This document shows, piece after piece, positions 42,359-50,630 of a stretch of 64,000 bases of DNA. The stretch comes from Catenulispora acidiphila DSM 44928. GTDB lineage: Bacteria; Actinomycetota; Actinomycetes; Streptomycetales; Catenulisporaceae. How positions within the stretch are numbered: the stretch's first letter is position 1; each line of letters opens with the position of its first letter. The position numbers and the translations under genes were made by a program. The notes beneath the pieces were generated by a model. It made no database searches, was not told the origin of the DNA, and was given only the letters and a program-made list of their open reading frames with translations. The stretch is from the NCBI RefSeq assembly GCF_000024025.1, contig NC_013131.1, positions 620,001 to 684,000 of the forward strand. Direction: 5' to 3'.

Positions 42359-43470
42359 GGCTGACTCTCCTCCAGGTGGATGGCGCCCGGGATCACTCCC
42401 GCTTCCTTCAAGCGGGCCGCAGTGTGCTCGCACATCCCGGCCGAACCGACGATGAACACCTCGTGCCCGGGCCAGTTCCCGTAGGCGGCCGCGATGTCGC
42501 CGACCAGGCCGTGCCGGCCCTCCCAGGCGTGGTCGTCGGAGACCACCGGGATCACGCTCAGCCAGCCGTGGTGCGCGGCCAGCTGTTCCAGGCGGGGCAG
42601 GTCGTACAGGTCGCTGCCGATGCGGGCGCCGTAGAACAGGGTGACGTGGCGGCCGTGGTCGGGCGTGCGGGCCAGCTCCTCGACGATCGCGCGCAGCGGC
42701 GCGACCCCGGTGCTGCCGGCGATCAGCAGCAGGTCGGTGCCCGGGGCGGTGGAGGCCAGGGTCAGCTGGTACCCCACCGGCGGGCCCAGGCGCAGCCGGT
42801 CGCCCACGCCCATGATGTTGACCAGCTGCCAGGACACCGCGCCGACGAGCTTGATGTGCAGTTCGATCAACCCGTCCTGGCGGGGCGGGTTGGCCGGGGT
42901 GTAGAAGCGCCAGCGGGCCGGCGCCATCGCCGTCTCCAGCGTCATGGACTGGCCGGCGGTGTAGGCGTAGGGCTGCCGGGTGGCGATGGTGACCCGCGCG
43001 ATGTCGCGCCGGCCGCCGACCACCTCGTGCGCCACGATCTCGGCCTCCCACCACGGCGGGGTGCTTTCGGAGGCTGCGGCGGCGGCGTCGGTCATCACCT
43101 TGGCGACGATGCCGTAGGCCTCGGTCCAGGACTCGGCGACCGCGGGGGTCCAGTCCGGTCCGAGGAACTGCTCCAGGGTGGCCAGCAGGCTCGCTCCGAC
43201 CGCCGGGTAGTGGCCGGGCTCCACCGCGAACTTGCGGTGGTCCCGGCCCAGGCCCTGCAGGAACGGCACGGCCGAGTCGAGGTTGTCGACGTTGGCCACG
43301 ACGGCTCCGAGGGCGGCGACCAACCGGTCGCGCTGTGCCGCCATCGACGGCGGGAACATCGCGCGCACCTCGGGATGGCTGAGGAACAGGTGGCCGTAGA
43401 AGAACAGCGGGACCTGCTCCCCGTACTGGGCGACCTTCGCCCAGGAGGTGCGCAGGAGGTGCGGATCCAT
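42355..43470 (-). CDS. Flavohaemoglobin-like protein
   Basis: 371 residues. The globin domain (~1–130) contains FFYGHLFLSHPEVRAMFP and the proximal-His segment GLGRDHRKFAVEPGHYPAVG. The reductase part has the FAD motif ARWRFYTPANPP, the flavin/NAD loops LLLIAGSTGVAPLRAIVEEL, and EVFIVGSAGMCEHTAARLKE. Such proteins oxidise nitric oxide to nitrate with NAD(P)H. It follows a truncated haemoglobin gene by 5 bp and overlaps the coiled-coil gene, forming a NO-response operon. ATG 43470 is chosen; a GTG directly before it is possible. Confidence 0.85.
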   Translation of the reverse strand: MDPHLLRTSWAKVAQYGEQVPLFFYGHLFLSHPEVRAMFPPSMAAQRDRLVAALGAVVANVDNLDSAVPFLQGLGRDHRKFAVEPGHYPAVGASLLATLEQFLGPDWTPAVAESWTEAYGIVAKVMTDAAAAASESTPPWWEAEIVAHEVVGGRRDIARVTIATRQPYAYTAGQSMTLETAMAPARWRFYTPANPPRQDGLIELHIKLVGAVSWQLVNIMGVGDRLRLGPPVGYQLTLASTAPGTDLLLIAGSTGVAPLRAIVEELARTPDHGRHVTLFYGARIGSDLYDLPRLEQLAAHHGWLSVIPVVSDDHAWEGRHGLVGDIAAAYGNWPGHEVFIVGSAGMCEHTAARLKEAGVIPGAIHLEESQP

Positions 43471-43475
43471 CACGA

Positions 43476-43859
43476 CTACGCGGCCACCACGAAGGGCTGC
43501 ACCGTGGCCAGTACGCCCTCGATCGTTTCCACGATGTCGTCGGGAACGCTGAACTCCTCGAGCGTGTCCAGCAGGACCTTGCCCGTCAGCTCGAAGTCGG
43601 ACAGCGAGACGCCGAGGTCGGCGTGCGCCTCGGTGAGGTAGCCCGCCAGGTCTATGTCGGTCCGCGCGCCCGGGCCGCCGAGCACGACCTGGAGCACCTC
43701 CGCCATGTGCGGCTTGATGTCGTCCACTGCGACGCTCTCGAAGAAGCCGGCGAGTTGCGGCTCGTCGAGCACGCCTTCGTAGAAGCGGTCGAGGACGGCC
43801 TTGATGGCTGCCTCCCCGCCGACACGCTCCCACTGGGACTGGTTCTGGCTCTCGCTCAT
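43476..43859 (-). CDS. Group I truncated haemoglobin
   Basis: 127 residues from ATG 43859, preceded by GGAAGGA. It has the 2/2 globin pattern: WERVGGEAAIKAVLDRFYEG (Gly motif), LAGFFESVAVDDIKPHMAEV and YLTEAHADLGVSLSDFELTG with the proximal His region. Truncated haemoglobins of group I bind O2 and detoxify NO. First gene of the operon with the flavohaemoprotein. The 265 bp upstream (43860–44124) contain no gene. Confidence 0.85.
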   Translation of the reverse strand: MSESQNQSQWERVGGEAAIKAVLDRFYEGVLDEPQLAGFFESVAVDDIKPHMAEVLQVVLGGPGARTDIDLAGYLTEAHADLGVSLSDFELTGKVLLDTLEEFSVPDDIVETIEGVLATVQPFVVAA

Positions 43860-44068
43860 GCTGCGGGTCCTTCCGATGCTTGCATAGTTCTCAGGGGGGT
43901 GGTGCGGCTCGGAAAACCCGCGAAGCATAGCAGCCGAGAATCAAAAGGCTCGAACATTCGTATTTGATCAGGAGCGTGATCTCAGGGGTCTACCGTTGCA
44001 CGGCCGGTGACCGGGTGAGTGCCCTGGGGTGATCGAAATCGGCTCGAACACGGCCTTCTCATGGCGAA

Positions 44069-44100
44069 GGCCGGGTCCCGCCGCGAGGCGTGACCCGGCC
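44069..44100 (-). terminator. Terminator downstream of htpX
   Basis: GGCCGGGTC (44069–44077) pairs with GACCCGGCC (44092–44100), giving a 9-bp stem with a 14-nt loop, just after the htpX stop codon. Confidence 0.7.
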
Positions 44101-44124
44101 GTCACAGAACGACTAGTTGAGCCT

Positions 44125-45069
44125 TTAGCCGTTCTTTGACATCTCAGTAGACATCTTGACCAAGCGGTCCAGCCGAGCCTGCGTCGTCGGGTGCGTGGAC
44201 AGCAGGTGGTGCGCTGTGGTCTTGGCGGAGGTCACGGGGGCGAAGTAGAAGGCGTTCAGCGCGCCGGCCTTGCGCAGGTCGGTCTGCGGGATGCCGCCTC
44301 CGCCGTGCACCTTGGCCTCGACCTTCGCCAGGGCGGAGGCCAGCGCCGAGGGGTTGCCGGTCAGCTGCGCCGCCGAGCGGTCTGCGGCGAACTCGCGGTA
44401 GCGGGACAGCGAGCGGGTCAGGACCAGCGAGACGAACCAGGTCGCGGTGGCCAGGGCGATCAGGCCGATGGCCGCGACGATGATGTGCCACAGGCCGCGG
44501 GCCCGGCCGCCGATGTAGATGAAGCGCAGTCCGACCCGGGCGACCAGTCCGGCCAGGACGCCGACGAAGGCCGCGACGGTCATCACCGCGGCGTCGCCGT
44601 GCTCGATGTGCGCCATCTCGTGGGCGATGACGCCCTCGAGCTCCGGCGGGTCCAGCGTGTCCAGCAGGCTGCGGGTCACGCACAGGGTAGCGCCGCCCTT
44701 GGAGCGTCCGACGGCGCAGGCGTTCGGGATCCGGGACTCGGCCACCGCGATGGTCGGCTTCTTCATACCGGACAAGGCGCAGAGGCGGTCGACCAGAGCG
44801 TGCAGCTCCGGCTCCTCCTCGGCGCTCACTTCGCGGGCACCCATGGTGCGCATCGCGACCTTGCCGGAGGTCAGGATCTGGAACACGGCGAAGGCGACGA
44901 CCACGGCGAGCCCGAGCGGCCAGGCGCGTCCCATGAAGCGGATCATCAGAAGGATCGCGGCGCCGTAGACGGCAGCCAGCAGCACCATGACGGACAGCAT
45001 CCGCGCGCTGAGGTTGCGGTCGGCCCGGAAGCGGGCGTCGGTACGGCGATCTGAAAGGGAAGAGGACAC
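44125..45069 (-). CDS. htpX: HtpX-like membrane zinc metalloprotease
   Basis: 314 residues. Two N-terminal membrane helices (MLSVMVLLAAVYGAAILLMI; RAWPLGLAVVVAFAVFQIL), the catalytic GVIAHEMAHIEHGDAAVM (HExxH), two further hydrophobic segments, and the third zinc ligand region SRYREFAADRSAAQLTG. Length matches HtpX. It degrades misfolded membrane proteins in the cytoplasmic membrane and is usually stress-induced. Confidence 0.93.
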   Translation of the reverse strand: MSSSLSDRRTDARFRADRNLSARMLSVMVLLAAVYGAAILLMIRFMGRAWPLGLAVVVAFAVFQILTSGKVAMRTMGAREVSAEEEPELHALVDRLCALSGMKKPTIAVAESRIPNACAVGRSKGGATLCVTRSLLDTLDPPELEGVIAHEMAHIEHGDAAVMTVAAFVGVLAGLVARVGLRFIYIGGRARGLWHIIVAAIGLIALATATWFVSLVLTRSLSRYREFAADRSAAQLTGNPSALASALAKVEAKVHGGGGIPQTDLRKAGALNAFYFAPVTSAKTTAHHLLSTHPTTQARLDRLVKMSTEMSKNG

Positions 45070-45200
45070 GGCGTCACCTCGACAACACCTATTACTGCTT
45101 TTAACTGGAAACGCGTGACCAGTGTCGCGCGTTCCCGATCGGCTGTCGAGGAGTGCTTACAGCCTTACGACGAAGCTCAGAGCAAACCCCACAGCAAACC

Positions 45201-46250
45201 TTAGGAAGGAGCCAGTGTTGCCGAGGGGATCTCTACCAGGGCTCCCTCATGGAGAAGGTCTCTTATAGGGCGCGGCAACAGGTACGCCATACCGCCTCCC
45301 GGCTGTCCGAACCACGGAATCGCCGTACCGGTGAGGGCACGCAGTGGGTCACGGACTCGGTACACCCTGTAGGGCCGCCCTATGTAGTCCGGAGGCAGGG
45401 AACGGTGCGGGTACCTGGTGCGCGCCGCGTAGACGGTGTTGCCCTGTTGGTCCCCGAAGCGGTCCACCTCCGTGCCCGGAGTCAGGATCGTGAGGCGCTG
45501 GTCGGAGTACAGCGTGGTCGGCGGATCGCCGGCCAAAGGAGTGATCGGCGGTCCGGCGAGCATTTCGGCCAGCGGATCGGTGCTGCGTCCGGGCAGCGCC
45601 GCGCGTCCGGCGGCGTGCTTGGGGAGCGCTCCGCGTTCGGCGGCGGCGATGAGCAGGACGCCGGCGAAGTGGATCGCCGCCTGCTCGGGGTTGTCGAACG
45701 AGCCGGCGTAGCGGCGCCGTCCGCCGTCGGCCAGGAAGATGGACCAGCGGCCGTCGTCGGGGATCAGGCAGACCGCGCCGTCGGTGACCGTGCCGATGGA
45801 GTACAGGTCCGGGTCGGCGTCCAGGGAGTCGACGGCGTAGCCGAGGATGCGTTCGGCCTCCTCGACGGTGCTGACCTCCGGCGGGCGCGAGGCGGCGGGC
45901 TGGACCGTGCCGACCGCGACCATCATCGTCGAATTGCCGTCGCTGGGGTTGCCGACGCGAGAGTTGCCGATACGCGGGTCGGCAGTCGGGGGCGGCTGTG
46001 AGGGAGGCGGAGTGGGCGGCGTATAGGGACTGTCTATATAGGTGTTCGCTATGTAGACCTGCGGCTCCTGCCAGCGTGACTGCGGCTGGTAGGGCGGCGC
46101 CGGAGCGTCCGGACGCGGACCGCCGGGACGGGACATGGGGACCGGCTTGAGTCCGTGCGGCATAACCGGAATCGACTCCGGACCTGCTTCGGCACGGTCA
46201 CGCGCGGTGGAGAGCCGCGGTGCGGGTTCCTGCTGCCAGTTCTCCGTCAT
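45201..46250 (-). CDS. TNT-domain protein (predicted NAD+ glycohydrolase)
   Basis: 349 residues. Residues ~1–120 are Pro-rich and disordered; ~125–205 form a small domain (STVEEAERILGYAVDSLDAD, GRWSIFLADGGRRRYAGSF). The C-terminal ~110 residues match the TNT fold of mycobacterial CpnT: GTEVDRFGDQQGNTVYAA, RSLPPDYIGRPYRVYRV and GTAIPWFGQPGGGMAYLLP. TNT toxins hydrolyse NAD+. There is no signal peptide, no secretion-type N-terminal domain and no obvious immunity gene beside it, so it may be an intracellular enzyme or be secreted by an unrecognised route. Confidence 0.75.
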   Translation of the reverse strand: MTENWQQEPAPRLSTARDRAEAGPESIPVMPHGLKPVPMSRPGGPRPDAPAPPYQPQSRWQEPQVYIANTYIDSPYTPPTPPPSQPPPTADPRIGNSRVGNPSDGNSTMMVAVGTVQPAASRPPEVSTVEEAERILGYAVDSLDADPDLYSIGTVTDGAVCLIPDDGRWSIFLADGGRRRYAGSFDNPEQAAIHFAGVLLIAAAERGALPKHAAGRAALPGRSTDPLAEMLAGPPITPLAGDPPTTLYSDQRLTILTPGTEVDRFGDQQGNTVYAARTRYPHRSLPPDYIGRPYRVYRVRDPLRALTGTAIPWFGQPGGGMAYLLPRPIRDLLHEGALVEIPSATLAPS

Positions 46251-46298
46251 CAGATGCGGTCCATCCCCAAGGTGGCAACGACGTCCCTGACCGCGAGT

Positions 46299-47126
46299 CT
46301 ACAAGTCGGATGGTCCTACGACCTCTCGCGTTCCGGCGGGCAGCGCCCCCGTCGTCTCCAGGATCAGGCGGCTGACACGCTCGGGGTCGTCGTTCATCGG
46401 CACGTGCCCGCAGCCCGGCAGATCCTCGAACCGCGCCTTCGGCAGGACCTGCTTGGCCTGGGCGAACTGGCGGCGCAGCAGGATGCGGTCCTTGGTGCCC
46501 CAGGCCACCGTGGTCGGCACGTCGCTCTCGCCGGCGTAGCGGTAGTGCTTCGCCTCCCTGCCGACCGGCCGGAACGAGCGGCCCGCGCGCAGCGCCAGGG
46601 TGTCCGCCAGGGCCAGCGCCGGGTCCAGGCGGCGCGGCTTGCCGAAGATCATGCCGAACGCCAGGGCGCGGGTGGTCTCGTGGTCGGCGATGTAGCGCAG
46701 GACCGGTTCGGGGGCGAAGGCGGCGGCGCGCGTCAGGCTCAGGTTCCCCAGCGCCCACGCGGTCTCCCAGCGCGTGTGCCAGAAGCCTGCCGGGGAGAAG
46801 GCGGTCGCCGAGGCCGCCAGGCCGTGCCGGGCCAGCTCCAGCGCCAGGGCGCCGCCCAGGGAGTTGCCGGCGACGTGCGGGCGCTCGATCCCGAAGCCGG
46901 GGAAGGACTCGGCGATGCGCTCCATCGCCAGCCCGATCGTGGGGTGCTGACCCGCGGCCAGCTTGAGCGGCGCGGACTTGCCGAAGCCGGGGATGTCGAT
47001 CGCGATGACGTCGTGGTGTTCGGCCAGGCGGTCCAGAACCGGTTCCCAGGCCTGCCATCGGTGGCCGATGCCGTGGATCAGGACCAAGGGTTCGCCCGAG
47101 CCGCGGCGCGCGTAGGAGAGTTCCAT
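46299..47126 (-). CDS. Alpha/beta-hydrolase
   Basis: 275 residues from ATG 47126. It has the oxyanion region LVLIHGIGHRWQAWEPVL, the nucleophile elbow HVAGNSLGGALALELA (Ser), a cap domain with HTRWETAWALGNLSL, Asp in VAWGTKDRILL and His in GCGHVPMNDDPERV. An esterase or C–C hydrolase of unknown substrate. An upstream in-frame start would add 15 residues without recognisable function. Confidence 0.85.
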   Translation of the reverse strand: MELSYARRGSGEPLVLIHGIGHRWQAWEPVLDRLAEHHDVIAIDIPGFGKSAPLKLAAGQHPTIGLAMERIAESFPGFGIERPHVAGNSLGGALALELARHGLAASATAFSPAGFWHTRWETAWALGNLSLTRAAAFAPEPVLRYIADHETTRALAFGMIFGKPRRLDPALALADTLALRAGRSFRPVGREAKHYRYAGESDVPTTVAWGTKDRILLRRQFAQAKQVLPKARFEDLPGCGHVPMNDDPERVSRLILETTGALPAGTREVVGPSDL

Positions 47127-47179
47127 GTTACTGGACGGTAGCCGCTGGCGGGGCGCGGCGGAAGACGGCACAAAAGAGA

Positions 47180-47206
47180 ACAGCCCCGGCGTGTCGCCGG
47201 GGCTGT
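47180..47206 (-). terminator. Terminator of the mannosyltransferase gene
   Basis: ACAGCCCCGGCG (47180–47191) and its perfect complement (47195–47206) form a 12-bp stem with a 3-nt loop. On the minus strand it is followed by TCTCTTTTG. Confidence 0.85.
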
Positions 47207-47232
47207 CGTCGCGGTTGCGAGTGGACGGGGTC

Positions 47233-48954
47233 CTAGATCCAGCTGGGCCACCACATGCGGTCGAGCCATTGGTTGTAGGTGATCGTCTGCGCCGACAGGA
47301 TCGGATAGAAGTAGATGAACATCACCAGGATGTAGACGGTGATGGCGCCGGCGACGACCGCGCCCCAGACCCGCCGGTACTGGAGCGCGTCGGAGCGTCC
47401 GACGATCACCCCCAGCAGGTACGCCGCCGCGAGGCACATGAACGGCACGAAGGCGACGGCGTAGAACGTGAAGATCGTCCGGTGCTGGTAGTTCAGCCAG
47501 AACGCCCACGCCGCGAGCATCCCGCACAGGATCGAGCCGGCGCGCCAGTCGCGGCGGGCGATCCAGCGCCAGCAGCACCAGACCAGCGCCAGGCTCGCGA
47601 ACCACCACAGCGGCGGCGTGCCGAGCGCCAGGACCTGCTGGTGCTGGTCGGCGGCCAGCGGCGGGCAGCCCGTCGCGCCCTTGGAGCAGTAGTAGTAGTC
47701 GGTGGGGCGGCCCATGACCAGCCAGCTCCACGGGTTCGACATGTACGCGTGCGGCGAGTCCAGGTTCACGTGGAAGTGATAGGTCTGCCAGTGGTACTCC
47801 CACCAGCTGCGCAGCGCGGACAGGACCGGGACGTGGATCGCGTTGTTCTGCGCGGCCCACTGGCGGTAGTTGCCGTCCTTGGTGACGAACCAGCCGGTCC
47901 AGGTGGCGGCGTAGGTGGCCAGGACCAGCAGCCCGAGCAGCGTGGTCTGCCAGGTCTCGCGGCGGAGGAAGCCGGACCAGTGGCGCCGGATGCCCACGGC
48001 GCGCAGCGCGGCGTGGTCCCACAGCAGCGACATCGCGATGAAGCAGGGGATGATCCACAGCCCGCTCCACTTGGTGCCCAGGTCCAGCCCCAGGCAGACC
48101 GCGCCGGCGATGCGCCAGGGACGCCAGCCCAGCGGCGGCGCCTTGACGTCGTCGGGCAGCGGAGTGGAGGGGAAGCTCTCCCGCCAGTCGACGAGTCTGG
48201 AGCGCATCTTGTCGCGGTCGACGAGGAAGCAGCCGAAGGCGGCCAGCGTCCAGAACATCACGAAGATGTCCAGCAGCGCGGTGCGGCTCATCACGAACTC
48301 CAGGCCGTCGGCGGCCAGGAGCACGCCGGCCAGGCAGCCGATGAGCGTGGAGCGGAACATGCGCCGGGCGATGCGCGCGGTCATCAGGATCGCCAGGGTC
48401 CCGCAGACCGCCGGGATGAAGCGCCACCCGAACGGGGTGAAGCCGAACAGCCACTCGCCGGCGCCGATCATCCACTTGCCGACCGGCGGGTGCACCGCGT
48501 TGCCCTGGTGGTTGGCGACCAGCGTCCGCCAGATGTGCGGGTTGGCGATGATGGCGTGGTCGTCGTTGGCCATGCCGACGCCCGGGCCGTCGTCGTGCCA
48601 GCCGATCTCGTGGCCGAAGTGGATGGTCGCCCAGGCGTCCTTGGCGTAGTAGGTCTCGTCGAAGATGACCCATTTGGGCAGGCCCAGATGCCAGAACCGC
48701 ATGAACCCGCCGACCAGCGTGATCAGCAGCGGGAAGCCCCAGGTCACCCACCACGGCTCGCGCGCGAAGGAGGGGACCAGGCGCTCGCGCAGCGTCAGCT
48801 CGCCCTGCTCGTCGTCGCGCGGGTCCAGGTTCGGGCGCCACCAGACGCGTCCGCGTTCGCGGTGCGAGCCGCTACGGCCGCGGCGGCGGCCGCCGTAATC
48901 CTCCTCGCTGTCGTCATCCGGCAGCGAGGAACGGGTCGGGGCGAGGCTGGTCAC
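47233..48954 (-). CDS. pmt: Dolichyl-phosphate-mannose–protein mannosyltransferase (GT39)
   Basis: 573 residues with about ten membrane helices. The first extracytoplasmic loop has the family's acidic catalytic motif in VIFDETYYAKDAWATIHFGH. Also present are HPPVGKWMIGAGEWLFGFTP, GLDLGTKWSGLWIIPCFIA and SNPWSWLVMGRPTDYYY. It transfers mannose from polyprenyl-phosphate-mannose to Ser/Thr of secreted proteins on the outer face of the membrane. It is divergent from rsmI with 68 bp between, the usual arrangement in actinomycetes. Confidence 0.9.
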   Translation of the reverse strand: MTSLAPTRSSLPDDDSEEDYGGRRRGRSGSHRERGRVWWRPNLDPRDDEQGELTLRERLVPSFAREPWWVTWGFPLLITLVGGFMRFWHLGLPKWVIFDETYYAKDAWATIHFGHEIGWHDDGPGVGMANDDHAIIANPHIWRTLVANHQGNAVHPPVGKWMIGAGEWLFGFTPFGWRFIPAVCGTLAILMTARIARRMFRSTLIGCLAGVLLAADGLEFVMSRTALLDIFVMFWTLAAFGCFLVDRDKMRSRLVDWRESFPSTPLPDDVKAPPLGWRPWRIAGAVCLGLDLGTKWSGLWIIPCFIAMSLLWDHAALRAVGIRRHWSGFLRRETWQTTLLGLLVLATYAATWTGWFVTKDGNYRQWAAQNNAIHVPVLSALRSWWEYHWQTYHFHVNLDSPHAYMSNPWSWLVMGRPTDYYYCSKGATGCPPLAADQHQQVLALGTPPLWWFASLALVWCCWRWIARRDWRAGSILCGMLAAWAFWLNYQHRTIFTFYAVAFVPFMCLAAAYLLGVIVGRSDALQYRRVWGAVVAGAITVYILVMFIYFYPILSAQTITYNQWLDRMWWPSWI

Positions 48955-49022
48955 CCGGTCATCGTAGGGAGTCGTCCGGCCGTTCGGACAGGGGATCAGC
49001 GTTTTTGGGCGAGGATGGTCAC

Positions 49023-49910
49023 GTGACTGGAACAGAACCCACCCCGGGCCTGCTCGTCCTCGCCGGCACCCCGATCGGCCAGGACGAGGACGCCTCCCCC
49101 CGGCTGGCGGCCGAGCTGACCGCGGCGGACGTCATCGCCACCGAGGACACCCGCCGCCTCAAGCGCCTCCTCCGGGTGCTGGACCTCACACCCAAGGCCC
49201 GCTTCGTCTCCTACTTCGAAGCGAACGAATCCGCCCGCACCCCCGACCTCCTCCGCGACCTCCTCGCCGGCGCCCGCGTCGTCGTGGTCACCGACGCCGG
49301 CATGCCCTCCGTCTCCGACCCCGGCTACCGCCTCGTCGCCGCCGCCGTCGAAGCCGGCGTCCGAGTGACGGCAGTCCCAGGACCCTCAGCGGTCCTGACC
49401 GCACTGGCCGTCTCAGGCCTCCCCGTCGACCGCTTCTGCTTCGAAGGCTTCCTCCCCCGCAAGGGCGGCGGACGCTCCTCCCGCCTGACGGAACTTTCAT
49501 CAGAACCCCGCACCATGGTCTTCTTCGAGGCACCCCACCGCCTCGCCGCCTCCCTGGCCGACATGGCGGCAGCCCTCGGCACCGACCGCCCAGCGGCCGT
49601 CTGCCGCGAACTGACCAAGACCTACGAGGAGATCAAGCGCGGAACCCTCGCCGACCTGGCGAAATGGGCCGCCGACGGCGAAATCCGCGGCGAGATCACC
49701 GTAGTCGTCGGCGGCGCGCTCCCCGGCGCGGGCCGAGACCTGAGCGGCGCGGAGATCGCAGAGCTGGTGTTCGCGCGAGAGACGGCCGGGGGCTTGCGGC
49801 GCAAGGAGGCGATCGCGGAGGTCGCCGCCGAGCTCGGGCTGCCGAAGCGGGACGTTTTCGACGCGGTGGTGGCGGCGAAGGAAGCGGCTGAGGCAGCGGA
49901 CGAGAGCTGA
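49023..49910 (+). CDS. rsmI: 16S rRNA (cytidine1402-2'-O)-methyltransferase
   Basis: 295 residues from GTG 49023. It has the tetrapyrrole-methylase-like fold of RsmI: LLVLAGTPIGQDEDASPRLA, DVIATEDTRRLKRLLRVLDL, FVSYFEANESART, VVVVTDAGMPSVSDPGYRLV, TAVPGPSAVLTALAVSGLP and FFEAPHRLAASLAD. It methylates C1402 in the ribosomal decoding centre with SAM. Confidence 0.95.
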   Translation: MTGTEPTPGLLVLAGTPIGQDEDASPRLAAELTAADVIATEDTRRLKRLLRVLDLTPKARFVSYFEANESARTPDLLRDLLAGARVVVVTDAGMPSVSDPGYRLVAAAVEAGVRVTAVPGPSAVLTALAVSGLPVDRFCFEGFLPRKGGGRSSRLTELSSEPRTMVFFEAPHRLAASLADMAAALGTDRPAAVCRELTKTYEEIKRGTLADLAKWAADGEIRGEITVVVGGALPGAGRDLSGAEIAELVFARETAGGLRRKEAIAEVAAELGLPKRDVFDAVVAAKEAAEAADES

Positions 49911-49985
49911 TCGCTTCGGCGGGTGATCGAAGCGTCGCAGATTGCTATATTGAGGCCATTCCTTAGGTGCCGACGAGCTGAGCTC

Positions 49986-50357
49986 TCAGCCCGTCCACTC
50001 CCGCAGCACCGCCGCGATCGCCTCCACATCCCCCAACTCCGACGCCGCCGCTCTCATCACGAAGTCGACTGCGGCGTCCTCGTCGGGGGTGAAGTCGGCG
50101 CCGTTCACGGCGAGGAATGTGCGGCAGGCGACCCATGCGAGGCGCTTGTTGCCGTCGACCAGGGGGTGGTTGCGCAGGATTGAGTGGAGGATCGCTGCCG
50201 CCTTGGTGTGGAGGTCGGGGTAGGCGTCCTCGCCGAAGGCGGTGGTGCGGGGGCGGTGCGCTGCGGAGGCGATCATGCCGGGGTCGCGGATCGGGGTGTT
50301 CGGGCCGAGGGCGGCGGTGGTGATCGCGAGGAGGTCGGCGGTGGTCAGGTACCTCAT
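49986..50357 (-). CDS. doc: Doc-type toxin (Fic fold)
   Basis: 123 residues from ATG 50357, overlapping the antitoxin stop (ATGA). The catalytic Fic motif is [19 protein letters not shown]; the N-terminal [18 protein letters not shown] fits Doc. Doc proteins phosphorylate elongation factor EF-Tu and stop translation until the antitoxin neutralises them. It lies between rsmI and metG. Confidence 0.88.
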   Translation of the reverse strand: MRYLTTADLLAITTAALGPNTPIRDPGMIASAAHRPRTTAFGEDAYPDLHTKAAAILHSILRNHPLVDGNKRLAWVACRTFLAVNGADFTPDEDAAVDFVMRAAASELGDVEAIAAVLREWTG

Positions 50358-50548
50358 ATGGTGCCCAGACGGTGGATGATCGCCGCGTCGCTGGCGATGA
50401 TACGGCGGGCGGTTTCCAGGACCAGGGCGTCCGGCAGGTCGTCGCGCGGGTCGTCCTGCAGCTCGTCCACCAGCTCGCCGTCCGCGCCCGCACCGCTGTC
50501 GCGGCGCTGCTCCTCGGCCGGCTCGGCGCCGGTCGGAATCGTGTTCAC
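50354..50548 (-). CDS. Antitoxin partner of Doc
   Basis: 64 residues from GTG 50548. It is very acidic, with a disordered N-terminus and a C-terminal amphipathic helix ([20 protein letters not shown]) that would cap the Doc active site. The DNA-binding Phd fold is not obvious, so it may be a minimal or divergent antitoxin. Gene order antitoxin–toxin with ATGA coupling is standard. Function inferred from position. Confidence 0.65.
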   Translation of the reverse strand: MNTIPTGAEPAEEQRRDSGAGADGELVDELQDDPRDDLPDALVLETARRIIASDAAIIHRLGTI

Positions 50549-50630
50549 GTGTCTGCCTCTCCACGTCCAGTATCTGGACCGCATCGCAACCGCACCAGGT
50601 GAGCCTGCCGCGCCCGATACCCTAGGGCTC

